64,000 nucleotides of DNA, taken from contig JANQJR010000057.1 in assembly GCA_028281525.1 (NCBI GenBank), positions 1 to 64,000 of the forward strand. The letters are read 5' to 3'. This DNA comes from Magnetovibrio sp. (GTDB lineage: Bacteria; Pseudomonadota; Alphaproteobacteria; Rhodospirillales; Magnetovibrionaceae). Both the position numbers and the translations under genes were made by a program. The first letter of the stretch is position 1, and each line of letters opens with the position of its first letter. Shown here in pieces: positions 53,520-62,353 of this stretch. Under the pieces are notes generated by a model. That model did no database searches. It had not been told where the DNA came from and saw only the letters and a program-made list of their open reading frames with translations.

Positions 53520-54359
53520 ATGGCGGGCGAGTTGGACGACTTGGCGCCGCTGCGCGACATCATCGCCGAATACGGCCTGGCGGCGAAAAAACAGCTCGGC
53601 CAGAATTTCCTGTTGGATTTGAACCTCACGTCGCGCATCGCGCGCACAGCGGGGGACTTGTCCGACACCACCGTGATCGAAGTCGGCCCTGGACCAGGTG
53701 GTTTGACCCGCGCCATTTTGGCCGCGGGTGCGAAAAAACTGATCGCGGTAGAGCGGGACGCGCGTTGCATCGACGCACTGAGTGCTTACCTCACCCCGGC
53801 CTACCCGGAACAATTTGAAATCATCGACGGCGACGCGTTGGATCAGGATTTCGAAGCGCTCGCGCCTCAGCCCCGGCGGGTCATGTCGAACCTGCCTTAC
53901 AACATCGCCACGCCTTTGCTGATCGGCTGGCTCAAGATCGTCGCCAAAGACCCGGCCGCGTTCACCGGCTTCACCTTGATGTTCCAAAAGGAGGTGGCGG
54001 ACAGGATCGCCGCCAAGCCCCGCACCAAGGCCTATGGGCGGCTCAGCATCATGAGCCAGTGGCTATGCGAGGTGCGCCCCGAATTCAACATCGACAAGCG
54101 CGCGTTCACGCCTCCGCCCAAAATCATGTCCACGGTGGTCACCCTCACGCCCCGGCCCCAACCGCTCGCCCCCGCCACGTGGGATGCGATGGAGACCGTC
54201 GCGCAGGCGGCCTTCGGCCAGCGGCGCAAGATGCTGCGTCAAAGCCTCAAGGCGCTCGGCATCAATCCGGCGGATGCGGGGCTCCAAGAAACCGCACGGG
54301 CGGAAGAACTGTCCGTCGAAGACTTCGCCAAGTTGGCGCGATTGCTGGACGGAAGATAA
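53520..54359 (+). CDS. rsmA: 16S rRNA dimethyladenosine transferase
   Basis: 279 residues. It dimethylates two adjacent adenines near the 3' end of 16S rRNA. Visible: AAKKQLGQNFLLDLNLTSRIA, SAM motif I VIEVGPGPGGLTRAIL, IAVERDARCIDAL, the catalytic NLPYNIATPLLIGW, and C-terminal QAAFGQRRKMLRQSLKALG. The start ATG 53520 lies one base after the pdxA stop. It is the last gene of the lptF operon and converges with gmk, 6 bases away. Confidence 0.97.
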   Translation: MAGELDDLAPLRDIIAEYGLAAKKQLGQNFLLDLNLTSRIARTAGDLSDTTVIEVGPGPGGLTRAILAAGAKKLIAVERDARCIDALSAYLTPAYPEQFEIIDGDALDQDFEALAPQPRRVMSNLPYNIATPLLIGWLKIVAKDPAAFTGFTLMFQKEVADRIAAKPRTKAYGRLSIMSQWLCEVRPEFNIDKRAFTPPPKIMSTVVTLTPRPQPLAPATWDAMETVAQAAFGQRRKMLRQSLKALGINPADAGLQETARAEELSVEDFAKLARLLDGR

Positions 54360-54365
54360 TTCAGC

Positions 54366-55013
54366 TTAGCCGTTGTCTTCACCGCTCATGCTCGCGACGA
54401 ATTCAGGCAGGCCCGTTTGGCGGGTGCGTTTGAGTCGTTCCGCCATAAGAATCGCTTCAACCTGCGCGACACTTTCATCAATCTCGGTATTGACGACGAT
54501 GTAGTCATATTCACCCCAGTGGCTCATTTCAGAGCCCGCCTTGGCCATACGCTTCTTGACCACTTCCTCGCTGTCCTGGGCGCGGTTATAGAGGCGGCGT
54601 TCCAATTCATCATGGGAGGGGGGCAGGATGAAAATAGACATCTGGTCATCGCGTGCGGCATGGCGCAAATCACGGGCACCTTGCCAATCCACATCGAACA
54701 ATACATCTTTGCCCGCCGCCAAGGCATCATCCACCGGCTTCTTGGGCGTGCCGTAATAATTGTCGAAAACCTTGGCGTGCTCCAGAAACTCGCCGTTTTC
54801 GACCATGGCTTCGAACTTATCCTTTTCGATGAAAAAATAGTCTTTGCCATCCACTTCGCCCGGCCTCGGCGGACGCGTAGTGGCGGAAATGGACATGGAG
54901 AGGTCGACGTCCTTTTCCAACAAGGCGCGGGTGATGGTGGTTTTGCCCGCACCCGATGGCGACGACATCACCAACATCAGGCCCCGACGTTTGATGTTCT
55001 GTGGATCATTCAA
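54366..55013 (-). CDS. gmk: Guanylate kinase
   Basis: 215 residues if started at TTG 55013 (MNDPQNIKRRGLMLVMSSPSG), which has an AGG upstream and overlaps the yicC stop. GTG 55031 is the alternative. It phosphorylates GMP to GDP. P-loop SSPSGAGKTTI, GMP-binding SATTRPPRPGEVDGKDYFF and YYGTPKKPVDDALAAGKDVLFDVDWQGARDL, lid region RAQDSEEVVKKRMAKA. The length is usual. It converges with rsmA and follows yicC, a frequent bacterial pair. Confidence 0.96.
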   Translation of the reverse strand: MNDPQNIKRRGLMLVMSSPSGAGKTTITRALLEKDVDLSMSISATTRPPRPGEVDGKDYFFIEKDKFEAMVENGEFLEHAKVFDNYYGTPKKPVDDALAAGKDVLFDVDWQGARDLRHAARDDQMSIFILPPSHDELERRLYNRAQDSEEVVKKRMAKAGSEMSHWGEYDYIVVNTEIDESVAQVEAILMAERLKRTRQTGLPEFVASMSGEDNG

Positions 55014-55896
55014 TGTTTTGTACCTGTTCACGGAATTGCTCGATCACGGCTTTGAGGTCCAGGCCGACACGGGTGAGTTCGGTGTCGGATGATTTGGAGC
55101 ACAGCGTGTTGGCTTCGCGGTTGAATTCCTGACACAGGAAGTCGAGCCGCCGGCCCACCGGGCCGTCCCCCGCCAGCAACTCGCGCGCGGCTTCCACATG
55201 GGCGGCCAGACGGTCCAGCTCCTCGCGCACATCGGCTTTGGTCATCGCCACAGCGGCTTCCTGAGCCAGACGGTCCGGATCGATGGCTGCGAAATCGTCG
55301 ACCAAGGCCTGGACCTGTTCGTTCAAGCGGGTGCGGATGGCGTCCGGCTGCATTGCGGCCAGTTCCACGGCTTCGTCGCTCAAATTTTCGATGTCGGCCA
55401 AATGATCGTGCAGCACGCCGCCCATACGCTCCCCCTCCGCATCGCGCACTTCGGCCAATTGGTCGAGCAACTGATCGAGTCCCGCCATCAACGCGCCTTC
55501 CAGGGCGCGGGCGTCGTCGCCGCTGAATTCTTCGTCGCTTTGCTCCAAGACGCCGCGCAGCCCCAGGATTCCATCCACGGATGGGGGCTCGACTTCGGGC
55601 ACGGCGGCTTGGATTTTGGGGATAGCATCCAGCACTTGGGCCAGGATGTCTTCGTTCACCGTCACAGCGGCGTGGGGTTTGGTCCAGTTGATGTCCAGGT
55701 TGAGCGAGACGTTGCCGCGCTTGAAGCGCCGGGCCACCCGTTCGCGCACCGCGATGTCGAGAAAATCGAAGCCGCGCGGATAGCGCAGTCGGACATCGAG
55801 CCCTTTGCCATTGACGCTCTTGGCCTCCCACCCCCAGGTGCACGTGTCCGTGGCCCCTTCGGCGCGGGCAAAGCCGGTCATGCTGGAAACGCTCAC
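55006..55896 (-). CDS. yicC: YicC-family endoribonuclease-like protein
   Basis: 296 residues from GTG 55896 with AGGGGG upstream. The N-terminal signature SMTGFARAEG is followed by the KSVNGKGLDVRLRYPRGFD stretch shared by the YicC/YloC family. The C-terminal DUF1732-like end carries AGDGPVGRRLDFLCQEFNREANTLCSKSSD and the final helix. Members are reported RNases acting on small RNAs and mRNAs; this assignment is by family only. It overlaps gmk and is probably co-transcribed. Confidence 0.93.
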   Translation of the reverse strand: MSVSSMTGFARAEGATDTCTWGWEAKSVNGKGLDVRLRYPRGFDFLDIAVRERVARRFKRGNVSLNLDINWTKPHAAVTVNEDILAQVLDAIPKIQAAVPEVEPPSVDGILGLRGVLEQSDEEFSGDDARALEGALMAGLDQLLDQLAEVRDAEGERMGGVLHDHLADIENLSDEAVELAAMQPDAIRTRLNEQVQALVDDFAAIDPDRLAQEAAVAMTKADVREELDRLAAHVEAARELLAGDGPVGRRLDFLCQEFNREANTLCSKSSDTELTRVGLDLKAVIEQFREQVQNIE

Positions 55897-56027
55897 GAGA
55901 ATCCCCCTGTTGGTTTTGGCTATTAGTTATAGCCCCGCCACCGCCCGCCAACAAGGCATGCCGCGCCCGCAAGCGGCCTTGTCACGGATCGGGAAAGCGG
56001 GCATCCTGCGCTCTAAGGAACCTGACC

Positions 56028-56282
56028 ATGGCTGATTTTCCCATCCCAGAAGACGCATACCAAGAACCTGGACCCTGCCCTAAATGTGGCGCGGATGCGC
56101 CGGTTTTAACGGTGCGCAGCAAAACGGACCGCAATTGGTGGGACGAGTGGAAGGGTTGCATGGAATGCATCGACCCCGTCGTCTATCTGACACAATTCAT
56201 GGACAAGCATGGCGAATATACCATCGCCGTTCCCGGTGGGCCCTTGCCGCGTGAATTGCGGCGCAAAAAGAAAAAGCCCTAA
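56028..56282 (+). CDS. Small zinc-ribbon-like protein
   Basis: 84 residues from ATG 56028. It has two Cys pairs: CPKCG near residue 17 and CMEC near residue 44. These could bind one zinc ion, with a Trp-rich loop between (NRNWWDEWKG-like). The C-terminus ends in a basic run RRKKKKP. No export signal. The function is unknown; small zinc ribbons often bind nucleic acid or act as adaptor proteins. It stands alone between yicC and an SDR gene on the plus strand. Confidence 0.65.
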   Translation: MADFPIPEDAYQEPGPCPKCGADAPVLTVRSKTDRNWWDEWKGCMECIDPVVYLTQFMDKHGEYTIAVPGGPLPRELRRKKKKP

Positions 56283-56371
56283 GCCTCTGGTAGGAGTATC
56301 ACAGGGCCCGCACTGACGGCACCTCATCACTCTGCCTTATCAAAGACGCGAGAATCAGGCACTCTGGCCAC

Positions 56372-57130
56372 ATGAAGAACCCGAAATCGATTCTCATCAC
56401 CGGGGCCAGCAGCGGCATCGGCGAGGCCCTGGCTGTGGAATACGCTGCTCCCGGCGTGTGCTTGGTGTTGACCGGGCGCAACCTCACGCGCCTGGAAGAT
56501 GTGGAACGACGTTGCCGCGATTTGGGGGCAAACGTCACCGCCGCCGTCCTGGACGTCACCGACCGCACCGCCATGGCCGCCTTGATTGCGGAAGCGGACG
56601 CCATCACCCCTTTGGACTTGGTCATCGCCAACGCGGGTATATCCGCCGGAACCAGCGGCGAAGGCGAAGACGAGACCCAGGCCCGCGCGATTTTCGACGT
56701 GAATTTTTCCGGCGTGCTCAACACCATTTGGCCCGCGATCACGCGCATGAAAGGACGCAGGCGAGGCCAGGTCGCGGTGATGAGTTCCATGGCCGGTCTG
56801 GTGCCGATGCCGGGCGCACCAGCCTATTCTGCATCCAAGATCGCCGTCAAAGCCTATGCGGAAGCCCTGAACGGCGCGCTGAGGCCGGATGGCGTCACCG
56901 TCAGCGCCATCTGCCCCGGTTTTGTCGAAAGCCGCATCACGGCTGGGAACGATTTTGCCATGCCGCTGTTCATGGATGCGCCGAAGGCGGCGAAGATCAT
57001 CCGCCGGGGCCTATCCGAAGGGCGCATCAGTGTGATCTTTCCGCGCCGGTTGGCGGTGGCGGCGTGGCTGGCCGGTTTTCTGCCGCCCTCCCTGCGTGTC
57101 TGGGTGCTGTCACGTACACCCAAAAAATAA
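56372..57130 (+). CDS. Short-chain dehydrogenase/reductase
   Basis: 252 residues with the classical SDR pattern: coenzyme motif ILITGASSGIGEALAVEY, NAG motif LVIANAGIS, and the catalytic Ser-Tyr-Lys set in MSSMAGLVPMPGAPAYSASKIAVKAYAEAL. PGFVESRI follows as in NADP-type enzymes. The last 25 residues carry a hydrophobic stretch (LAVAAWLAGFLPPSLRVWVLS), which could anchor the protein to a membrane. The substrate is unknown. It is followed by a separate gene with its own promoter. Confidence 0.9.
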   Translation: MKNPKSILITGASSGIGEALAVEYAAPGVCLVLTGRNLTRLEDVERRCRDLGANVTAAVLDVTDRTAMAALIAEADAITPLDLVIANAGISAGTSGEGEDETQARAIFDVNFSGVLNTIWPAITRMKGRRRGQVAVMSSMAGLVPMPGAPAYSASKIAVKAYAEALNGALRPDGVTVSAICPGFVESRITAGNDFAMPLFMDAPKAAKIIRRGLSEGRISVIFPRRLAVAAWLAGFLPPSLRVWVLSRTPKK

Positions 57131-57157
57131 ATTATTTCCAGACAGTTAATACCCATC

Positions 57158-57184
57158 CTGACAAACATGATATACTCATATAAT
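57158..57184 (+). promoter_or_regulatory. Putative promoter of the Rap1a-like gene
   Basis: CTGACA (57158-57163) and TATAAT (57179-57184) with a 15-base spacer, in an AT-rich stretch 18 bases upstream of the start codon at 57203. The spacer is short, so the true -35 may differ. Confidence 0.4.
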
Positions 57185-57202
57185 CGTGTGGGAGGATGGG
57201 TT

Positions 57203-57580
57203 ATGTCCAAATTTACCCCTTGGGTCGCGGCGGGCGCCTTGGTTGCGTCCATGGCCGTTTGCGCCCCGGCAGCCGCCCCCACGGAAGCTTTTTCCGGCGG
57301 CGCCGATCTCAAACTCTGGTGCGACAATATGGACCGGGACGACATCTATTGGGGATTGTGCGTCGGCTCCATAACCGCCGCCCATGACATGATCATGAGC
57401 TACCAGAACTTCGAAAACGTACACGAAATGGTGTGCATCGATCCCGTCACCTCACGAGGCGATATCGTTTTCGCCGTGCGTGAACACATGAACGAGCACC
57501 CGGAGCAGTTGGATTACAGCCTGGGCGACTTGGTGCTCACGGCGCTGATCAACAAGTTTCCCTGTATCGACGCGCTTTAA
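57203..57580 (+). CDS. Exported Rap1a/Tai-immunity-domain-like protein
   Basis: 125 residues from ATG 57203 with GGAGGA upstream. A signal peptide (KFTPWVAAGALVASMAVCAPAAA) is followed by a pattern like the Rap1a/Tai immunity fold: LKLWCDNMDRDDIYWGLCVGSITAAHDMI, VCIDPVTSRGDIVFAVREHMNEHPEQL, and ALINKFPCI. The four Cys residues after the signal would form two disulphides. Proteins with this fold neutralise secreted amidase effectors in type VI secretion, but many similar ones have no known toxin partner. No effector or T6SS gene is in this window. Confidence 0.6.
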   Translation: MSKFTPWVAAGALVASMAVCAPAAAPTEAFSGGADLKLWCDNMDRDDIYWGLCVGSITAAHDMIMSYQNFENVHEMVCIDPVTSRGDIVFAVREHMNEHPEQLDYSLGDLVLTALINKFPCIDAL

Positions 57581-57594
57581 AAAAACAAAGAACC

Positions 57595-58587
57595 TCAGCT
57601 ACCGCCTTGGGTTTGGGCACGCTTGATCTTGCGCCATTCGCGAACGTTGCGATTGTGCTCTTTCAGCGTTCTGGCGAACACATGTCCGCCGCTGCCATCG
57701 GCCACGAAATAGAGCGCATCGGTCGTTTCCGGGCGGATCACCGCTTCCAAGGCAGCCAAGCCCGGATTGGCGATGGGCGCGGGCGGAAGGCCCTTGATCC
57801 GATAGGTGTTGTAAGGGCTTTGGATTTTCAGATCGTCCCGCGTCAAGGCGCGGCCCAGCGCCCCGGAACCATTGGTCAGCGCGTAGACCACCGTCGGGTC
57901 GGATTGCAACCGCATGCCCTTTTTCAGCCGGTTAAAGAACACGCCCGCGATCTTGGCGCGTTCTTCGGCCACGCTGGTTTCTTTTTCCACAATGGAGGCA
58001 AGAATCAACACCTCCTTCGGTGTTTTGAGGACGTGATCCTTGGGCCGTTCCCGCCACAGCCTGGATAGCGCTTCACCCATGTCGTCGGCCATGCGTCCGA
58101 TCAAGGCATTGCGCGTATCGCCCCAGGAATAATGATAGGTCTCCGGCAACAGCCAACCTTCGTCGGGGATATCAGTGATCTCGCCGCTGAGGCCTTCAGC
58201 GTCTTGCACCACCAACAGCGCTTCCGTCACCGTCAAGCCTTCGGCCAAAGTCAGCTTGCGCACCACGGTCTTGCCACTTTGCAAGATGTTCAGCACATCG
58301 ACAATGCGCGCGCGCGCCGGAATGTCGTATTCGCCCGCACGCAGCTTGGTGTGCGCCTTGGTCAACCGCGCCCAGATGCGCAACATCAACGGGTCCTGGA
58401 TCACGCCTGCATCCTGAAAACGCGCTGCAATGGCGCTCACGCCCAAACCCGGCTTGATGTAGATGCGCAACGGTTCCGCGTTCAAGCCCGGCGCATGGGC
58501 CTGGGCCTTGAGATAGAAAAAACCGCCCCCGCCGGCCATCAGGCCTGCGAGGGCAATCGTGAACAGGGCCAGTAGGGCGCGTTTCAT
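57595..58587 (-). CDS. mltG: Endolytic peptidoglycan transglycosylase MltG
   Basis: 330 residues. A single N-terminal membrane anchor (LLALFTIALAGLMAGGGGFFYL) places the catalytic part in the periplasm. The LysM-like region around residues 40-90 is followed by the YceG/MltG core: LTLAEGLTVTEALLVV, DEGWLLPETYHY, and the catalytic LASIVEKETSVAEERAKIAGVFFNRLKKGMRLQSDPTVVY, with Glu201 the likely general acid. It cuts nascent glycan strands. It lies 19 bases after fabF on the same strand, an arrangement common in alphaproteobacteria. Confidence 0.95.
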   Translation of the reverse strand: MKRALLALFTIALAGLMAGGGGFFYLKAQAHAPGLNAEPLRIYIKPGLGVSAIAARFQDAGVIQDPLMLRIWARLTKAHTKLRAGEYDIPARARIVDVLNILQSGKTVVRKLTLAEGLTVTEALLVVQDAEGLSGEITDIPDEGWLLPETYHYSWGDTRNALIGRMADDMGEALSRLWRERPKDHVLKTPKEVLILASIVEKETSVAEERAKIAGVFFNRLKKGMRLQSDPTVVYALTNGSGALGRALTRDDLKIQSPYNTYRIKGLPPAPIANPGLAALEAVIRPETTDALYFVADGSGGHVFARTLKEHNRNVREWRKIKRAQTQGGS

Positions 58588-58606
58588 ACGAACCCCTGCG
58601 TCTGGA

Positions 58607-59872
58607 TCAGTCGAACTTTTTGACGATCAACGATGCGTTTGTGCCGCCAAAGCCGAAGGAGTTGCTCAGCGCCGCACGTACGGTGCGTTCCTTGGCCTGA
58701 TGCGGCACCAGATCGATATCGCAACCTTCGTCGGGATCGTCCAGATTCAAGGTCGGCGGTACCACGTCGTTCTTGACTGCGAGGATGGAGAAAATCGCCT
58801 CCACCGCGCCGGCGGCACCCAATAGGTGGCCAATGGCCGACTTGGTCGACGACATGGACAAGCTGTTCACCGCATCGCCAAAGCTGCGCTTGACCGCACC
58901 CAGTTCGATCACATCCGCCATGGTCGAGGTGCCATGTGCGTTGATGTAGTCGATGTCTTCTGGGTTGAGTTCCGCACGCTTCATCGCCGCGTTCATGCAG
59001 CGGAACGCGCCGTCGCCGTCCGGGGTCGGCGCGGTGATGTGATAGGCGTCGCCGGTCAAGCCGTAGCCCACCACTTCGGCGTAAATCTTCGCGCCGCGCG
59101 CCTTGGCATGTTCCATTTCTTCCAGAACCACCACGCCCGCGCCTTCGCCCATGACGAAACCGTCGCGGTCCTTGTCCCACGGGCGGCTTGCGGCGGTGGG
59201 ATCGTCGTTGCGTTTGGTGGACAAGGCCTTGGCCGAAGCAAAGCCCGCCATGCCGACGCGGCAGCACGCGGCTTCGGCACCGCCCGCGACCATGATGTCG
59301 GCGTCGTCCCACATGATCAGACGCGCGGCGTCGCCGATGGCGTGCGCGCCGGTGGAACAGGCCGTGACCACCGCATGGTTGGGGCCCTTGAAACCATATT
59401 TGATGGAAACCTGGCCGGACACCAAGTTGATCAAGCTCGCCGGAATAAAGAACGGGCTGACGCGGCGCGGACCGCCGCCCCCTTCGCAATCCACCGTCAG
59501 CGATCCTCGTGACAGTTCCGGCAGACCGCCGATGCCCGAGCCGATCAGAACGCCGCTGCGGCATTTCTGCTCTTCGCTTTCGGCGACCCAACCGCTGTCT
59601 TCCACCGCTTGCTGGGCGGCGGCCATGCCGTAGACGATGAAGTTGTCAACGCGGCGGCGGTCCTTGGCGGACATATAGGTGTCGGGGTTGAATTCACCCG
59701 GCCCCTCACCTTCCGGCACCTGACCGGCGATTTTCGCGGCGATGTCGGACACATCGAAGTTTTCGATCGCCCCGATGCCGGATTCGGCATTGAGGAGCTT
59801 GTTCCAGCTGGCCTCGACTCCGTCCGCCAATGGCGAAACCATGCCCAGACCGGTAACCACTACACGACGCAT
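58607..59872 (-). CDS. fabF: 3-oxoacyl-ACP synthase II
   Basis: 421 residues. It performs the elongating Claisen condensation of malonyl-ACP with acyl-ACP. The catalytic Cys172 is in VTACSTGAHAIG. The two His residues are in INAHGTSTMADV and KSAIGHLLGAAGAVEA, and the Lys is in the same segment. C-terminal LSNSFGFGGTNASLIVKKF is typical. Length and motifs are standard. It follows acpP by 139 bases on the minus strand and precedes mltG. Confidence 0.97.
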   Translation of the reverse strand: MRRVVVTGLGMVSPLADGVEASWNKLLNAESGIGAIENFDVSDIAAKIAGQVPEGEGPGEFNPDTYMSAKDRRRVDNFIVYGMAAAQQAVEDSGWVAESEEQKCRSGVLIGSGIGGLPELSRGSLTVDCEGGGGPRRVSPFFIPASLINLVSGQVSIKYGFKGPNHAVVTACSTGAHAIGDAARLIMWDDADIMVAGGAEAACCRVGMAGFASAKALSTKRNDDPTAASRPWDKDRDGFVMGEGAGVVVLEEMEHAKARGAKIYAEVVGYGLTGDAYHITAPTPDGDGAFRCMNAAMKRAELNPEDIDYINAHGTSTMADVIELGAVKRSFGDAVNSLSMSSTKSAIGHLLGAAGAVEAIFSILAVKNDVVPPTLNLDDPDEGCDIDLVPHQAKERTVRAALSNSFGFGGTNASLIVKKFD

Positions 59873-60011
59873 TCTGACCTCAAGTCGTATGGGGAAATGT
59901 CACGAAGTATGACACACAACTCAACGGGCATCACCCGGATACGGAAAAGGCGGAAGATCGCAGCAGAAATCGCGCAATCCCCCGCCCATAAACCGCACAC
60001 GAACCTCCAAA

Positions 60012-60245
60012 TCAGGAGTTCGCGGTGATGTAATCGATGGCATCCTTGATGGTGAGGATCTTTTCAGCGGCATCGTCCGGGATTTCGCAACCGAACTCTT
60101 CCTCGAAAGCCATCACCAATTCAACGGTGTCCAGGCTGTCGGCGCCCAAATCATCAATAAAGCTGGCATTTTCGCTCACCTTGGATTCGTCCACACCCAG
60201 GTGCTCGATGACGATTTTCTGAACGCGCTCTGCGACATCACTCAT
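60012..60245 (-). CDS. acpP: Acyl carrier protein
   Basis: 77 residues. The 4'-phosphopantetheine attachment Ser37 is in the family motif [19 protein letters not shown]. It is strongly acidic, as all AcpP are. It carries growing fatty acids for FabD, FabG and FabF, encoded alongside, and also feeds lipid A synthesis. The 217-base space upstream of it (to fabG) is long for an operon and probably has its own promoter, as is common for acpP. Confidence 0.98.
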   Translation of the reverse strand: MSDVAERVQKIVIEHLGVDESKVSENASFIDDLGADSLDTVELVMAFEEEFGCEIPDDAAEKILTIKDAIDYITANS

Positions 60246-60462
60246 GTCTGAAATCCTCGAACTAAGTCGTTATAGATACTTAAGAATCCTTGCCCCGCAC
60301 TCCATCTGCCACGGCTATGACAAACAGTTTCCCGCGCGGCACGGGCTCAAAAACTAGGGGGCTTTCTTATCGAAAGCACCGTTTCGTAACACACTTTACC
60401 GGGCATTGCCAGTACCCGAATCCTCAAGTTTTCCCAGGCTTCGGGGCCATGTTACGCCTAAG

Positions 60463-61200
60463 TTAAATCATCGCCATGCCGCCGTTGACGTGCAGGGTCT
60501 GGCCGGTGACGTAGTTGGCTTCCGCACTCGCCAAATAGACCACCGCGCCGGCAATATCCTCGGGCGTGCCCATGGCGCCCGACGGGATCGCGGACAGGAT
60601 CGCTTCGGATTGCTGTTCGTTCAGCGCATCCGTCATCGGCGTGGCGATAAAACCGGGCGCGACGCAATTGACCGTGATGCCGCGTGTGGCCACTTCCTGG
60701 GCGAGCGACTTGGACATACCGATCAAACCGGCCTTGGAAGCCGCGTAGTTGGCTTGGCCCGGATTGCCGGTGACGCCGACGATGGAGGTGATGGAGATGA
60801 TGCGCCCGAAGCGCGCCTTCATCATGCCCTTCAAGCACGCGCGGGACAGTTGGAACGCGGACTTCAAGTTCACGTTCAAGACCGTGTCCCAGTCTTCGTC
60901 CTTGAGCCGCATCGCCAGCGTATCGCGGGTGAGACCGGCGTTGTTGATCAGGATGTCCACACCGCCCATGGCATTGGTGGCGTCCGCGATCAACTGATCC
61001 GCCGCGCCCTCTTCGCCCAAACGCGCTGGCGTGACGTGGGCGCGCTCGCCCAGTTCCGCCGCCAGCGCACGCAGCGCATCTTCGCGCGTGCCGCTCAGCG
61101 CCACGTCAGCGCCCTGGGCGTACAGGGCCTTGGCGATGGCGCCGCCGATGCCGCCGGACGCGCCGGTGACCAGCGCTTTTTTGCCGCTCAAATCAAACAT
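60463..61200 (-). CDS. fabG: 3-oxoacyl-ACP reductase
   Basis: 245 residues from ATG 61200 (MFDLSGKKALVTGASGG). The track start at 61227 is too early. It is an NADPH-dependent reductase of the SDR superfamily. Coenzyme motif TGASGGIGGAIA, NNAGLTRD, and the catalytic Ser139, Tyr152 and Lys156 in ITSIVGVTGNPGQANYAASKAG. The C-terminal YVTGQTLHVNGGMAMI is the typical FabG end. It follows fabD by 75 bases. Confidence 0.97.
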   Translation of the reverse strand: MFDLSGKKALVTGASGGIGGAIAKALYAQGADVALSGTREDALRALAAELGERAHVTPARLGEEGAADQLIADATNAMGGVDILINNAGLTRDTLAMRLKDEDWDTVLNVNLKSAFQLSRACLKGMMKARFGRIISITSIVGVTGNPGQANYAASKAGLIGMSKSLAQEVATRGITVNCVAPGFIATPMTDALNEQQSEAILSAIPSGAMGTPEDIAGAVVYLASAEANYVTGQTLHVNGGMAMI

Positions 61201-61275
61201 GGAAAGTTCCCCCATTGTCAGGACCATTATCAGGAATCGATAGGTTGAGAAGGATTGTGCCGATTACAGGACCAA

Positions 61276-62211
61276 TTACAAGGACGCGAGGAAGGCCTCG
61301 ATATCATCCGGGCCGGCGATGTTGGAACCTTCGATCCCAGGGTTGCGCCGCACCATACCGCTGAGCACCTTGCCCGCGCCGATCTCGACCATCCGGTCCA
61401 CGCCCAGCTCCACCATCTTCGCCACGCTTTCGCGCCAGCGCACGGTGCCGGTGACCTGTTGGACCAGGAGCTTCTTGATTTCATCCGGATCGGTTGTGGG
61501 TGCAGCGGTGACGTTGGCGATCACCGGGACTGAAGGGGCGGACATGTCCGCATTCGCCAGCGCTTCTTGCATGGCGTCGGCGGCGGGCTGCATGAGCGCG
61601 CAATGGAACGGCGCGCTGACCGGCAACATCACGGCGCGCTTGGCACCTTTTTCTTTCGCCAGCTCGGCGGCGCGCTCCACCGCGCCTTTGTGGCCGGAGA
61701 TCACCACTTGGCCTTCGACGTTGTCGTTAGCGGCGGAGCAAACTTCATCGCCTGCAGCTTCGACTGCGACAGCCGACGCGGTTTCCCAATCCAGGCCCAA
61801 CAACGCAGCCATCGCGCCTTTGCCCACCGGCACGGCGGCCTGCATGGCGGACCCGCGGGTGCGCAAAAGCTTCGCCGCATCGCCCACGCTGAAGGTGCCG
61901 GCCGCGGCCAAGGCGGAGTATTCGCCCAAAGAGTGCCCCGCGACGTACGCGGCGCTGGACGCCAGATCGAAGCCTTTTTCCTTGAGAACTGCGAAAGCCG
62001 CCAAGGAAACGGCCATCAGCGCCGGTTGGGTGTTGGCCGTCAGGGTCAATTGGTCCTCGGGGCCGTTGAAGATGACGTCGCTGAGCTTTTCACCCAGCGC
62101 CTCGTCCACTTCGTCGAACACGGCCTTGGCGGCGGGAAAGGCGTCGTAAAGCTCCTTGCCCATGCCCACGGCCTGCGAGCCCTGCCCCGGAAAAACCAAT
62201 GCGCGTGTCAT
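61276..62211 (-). CDS. fabD: Malonyl-CoA:ACP transacylase
   Basis: 311 residues. It loads malonyl groups onto ACP. N-terminal VFPGQGSQAVGMGKEL, the catalytic Ser94 in AGHSLGEYSAL, an Arg in LRTRGSAMQ for malonate binding, and the active-site His in SAPFHCALMQPA. All are intact. It is the first gene of the fabD-fabG-acpP-fabF-mltG group. Upstream, toward the divergent DUF1223 gene, lie TGTAACCA repeats. Confidence 0.97.
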   Translation of the reverse strand: MTRALVFPGQGSQAVGMGKELYDAFPAAKAVFDEVDEALGEKLSDVIFNGPEDQLTLTANTQPALMAVSLAAFAVLKEKGFDLASSAAYVAGHSLGEYSALAAAGTFSVGDAAKLLRTRGSAMQAAVPVGKGAMAALLGLDWETASAVAVEAAGDEVCSAANDNVEGQVVISGHKGAVERAAELAKEKGAKRAVMLPVSAPFHCALMQPAADAMQEALANADMSAPSVPVIANVTAAPTTDPDEIKKLLVQQVTGTVRWRESVAKMVELGVDRMVEIGAGKVLSGMVRRNPGIEGSNIAGPDDIEAFLASL

Positions 62212-62305
62212 ATGCGATCCCCTGTATGATAGAATGTCTAGACTGCTTGGCTGTTCCTACACCAGCGCGGGCCAGAGTCAAGCATGAGTCAGATATACCC
62301 GTGCA

Positions 62306-62325
62306 TGTAACCAATCTTGTAACCA
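62306..62325. promoter_or_regulatory. Paired TGTAACCA sites in the fabD/DUF1223 divergent space
   Basis: TGTAACCAA (62306-62314) and TGTAACCA (62318-62325), 12 bases apart start to start. The reverse complement, TTGGTTACA, also appears in the repeats before the diguanylate cyclase gene. They may be sites for one regulator. Confidence 0.35.
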
Positions 62326-62353
62326 TTTGGGGAGAGCGTGCGAATTGGGTTTT

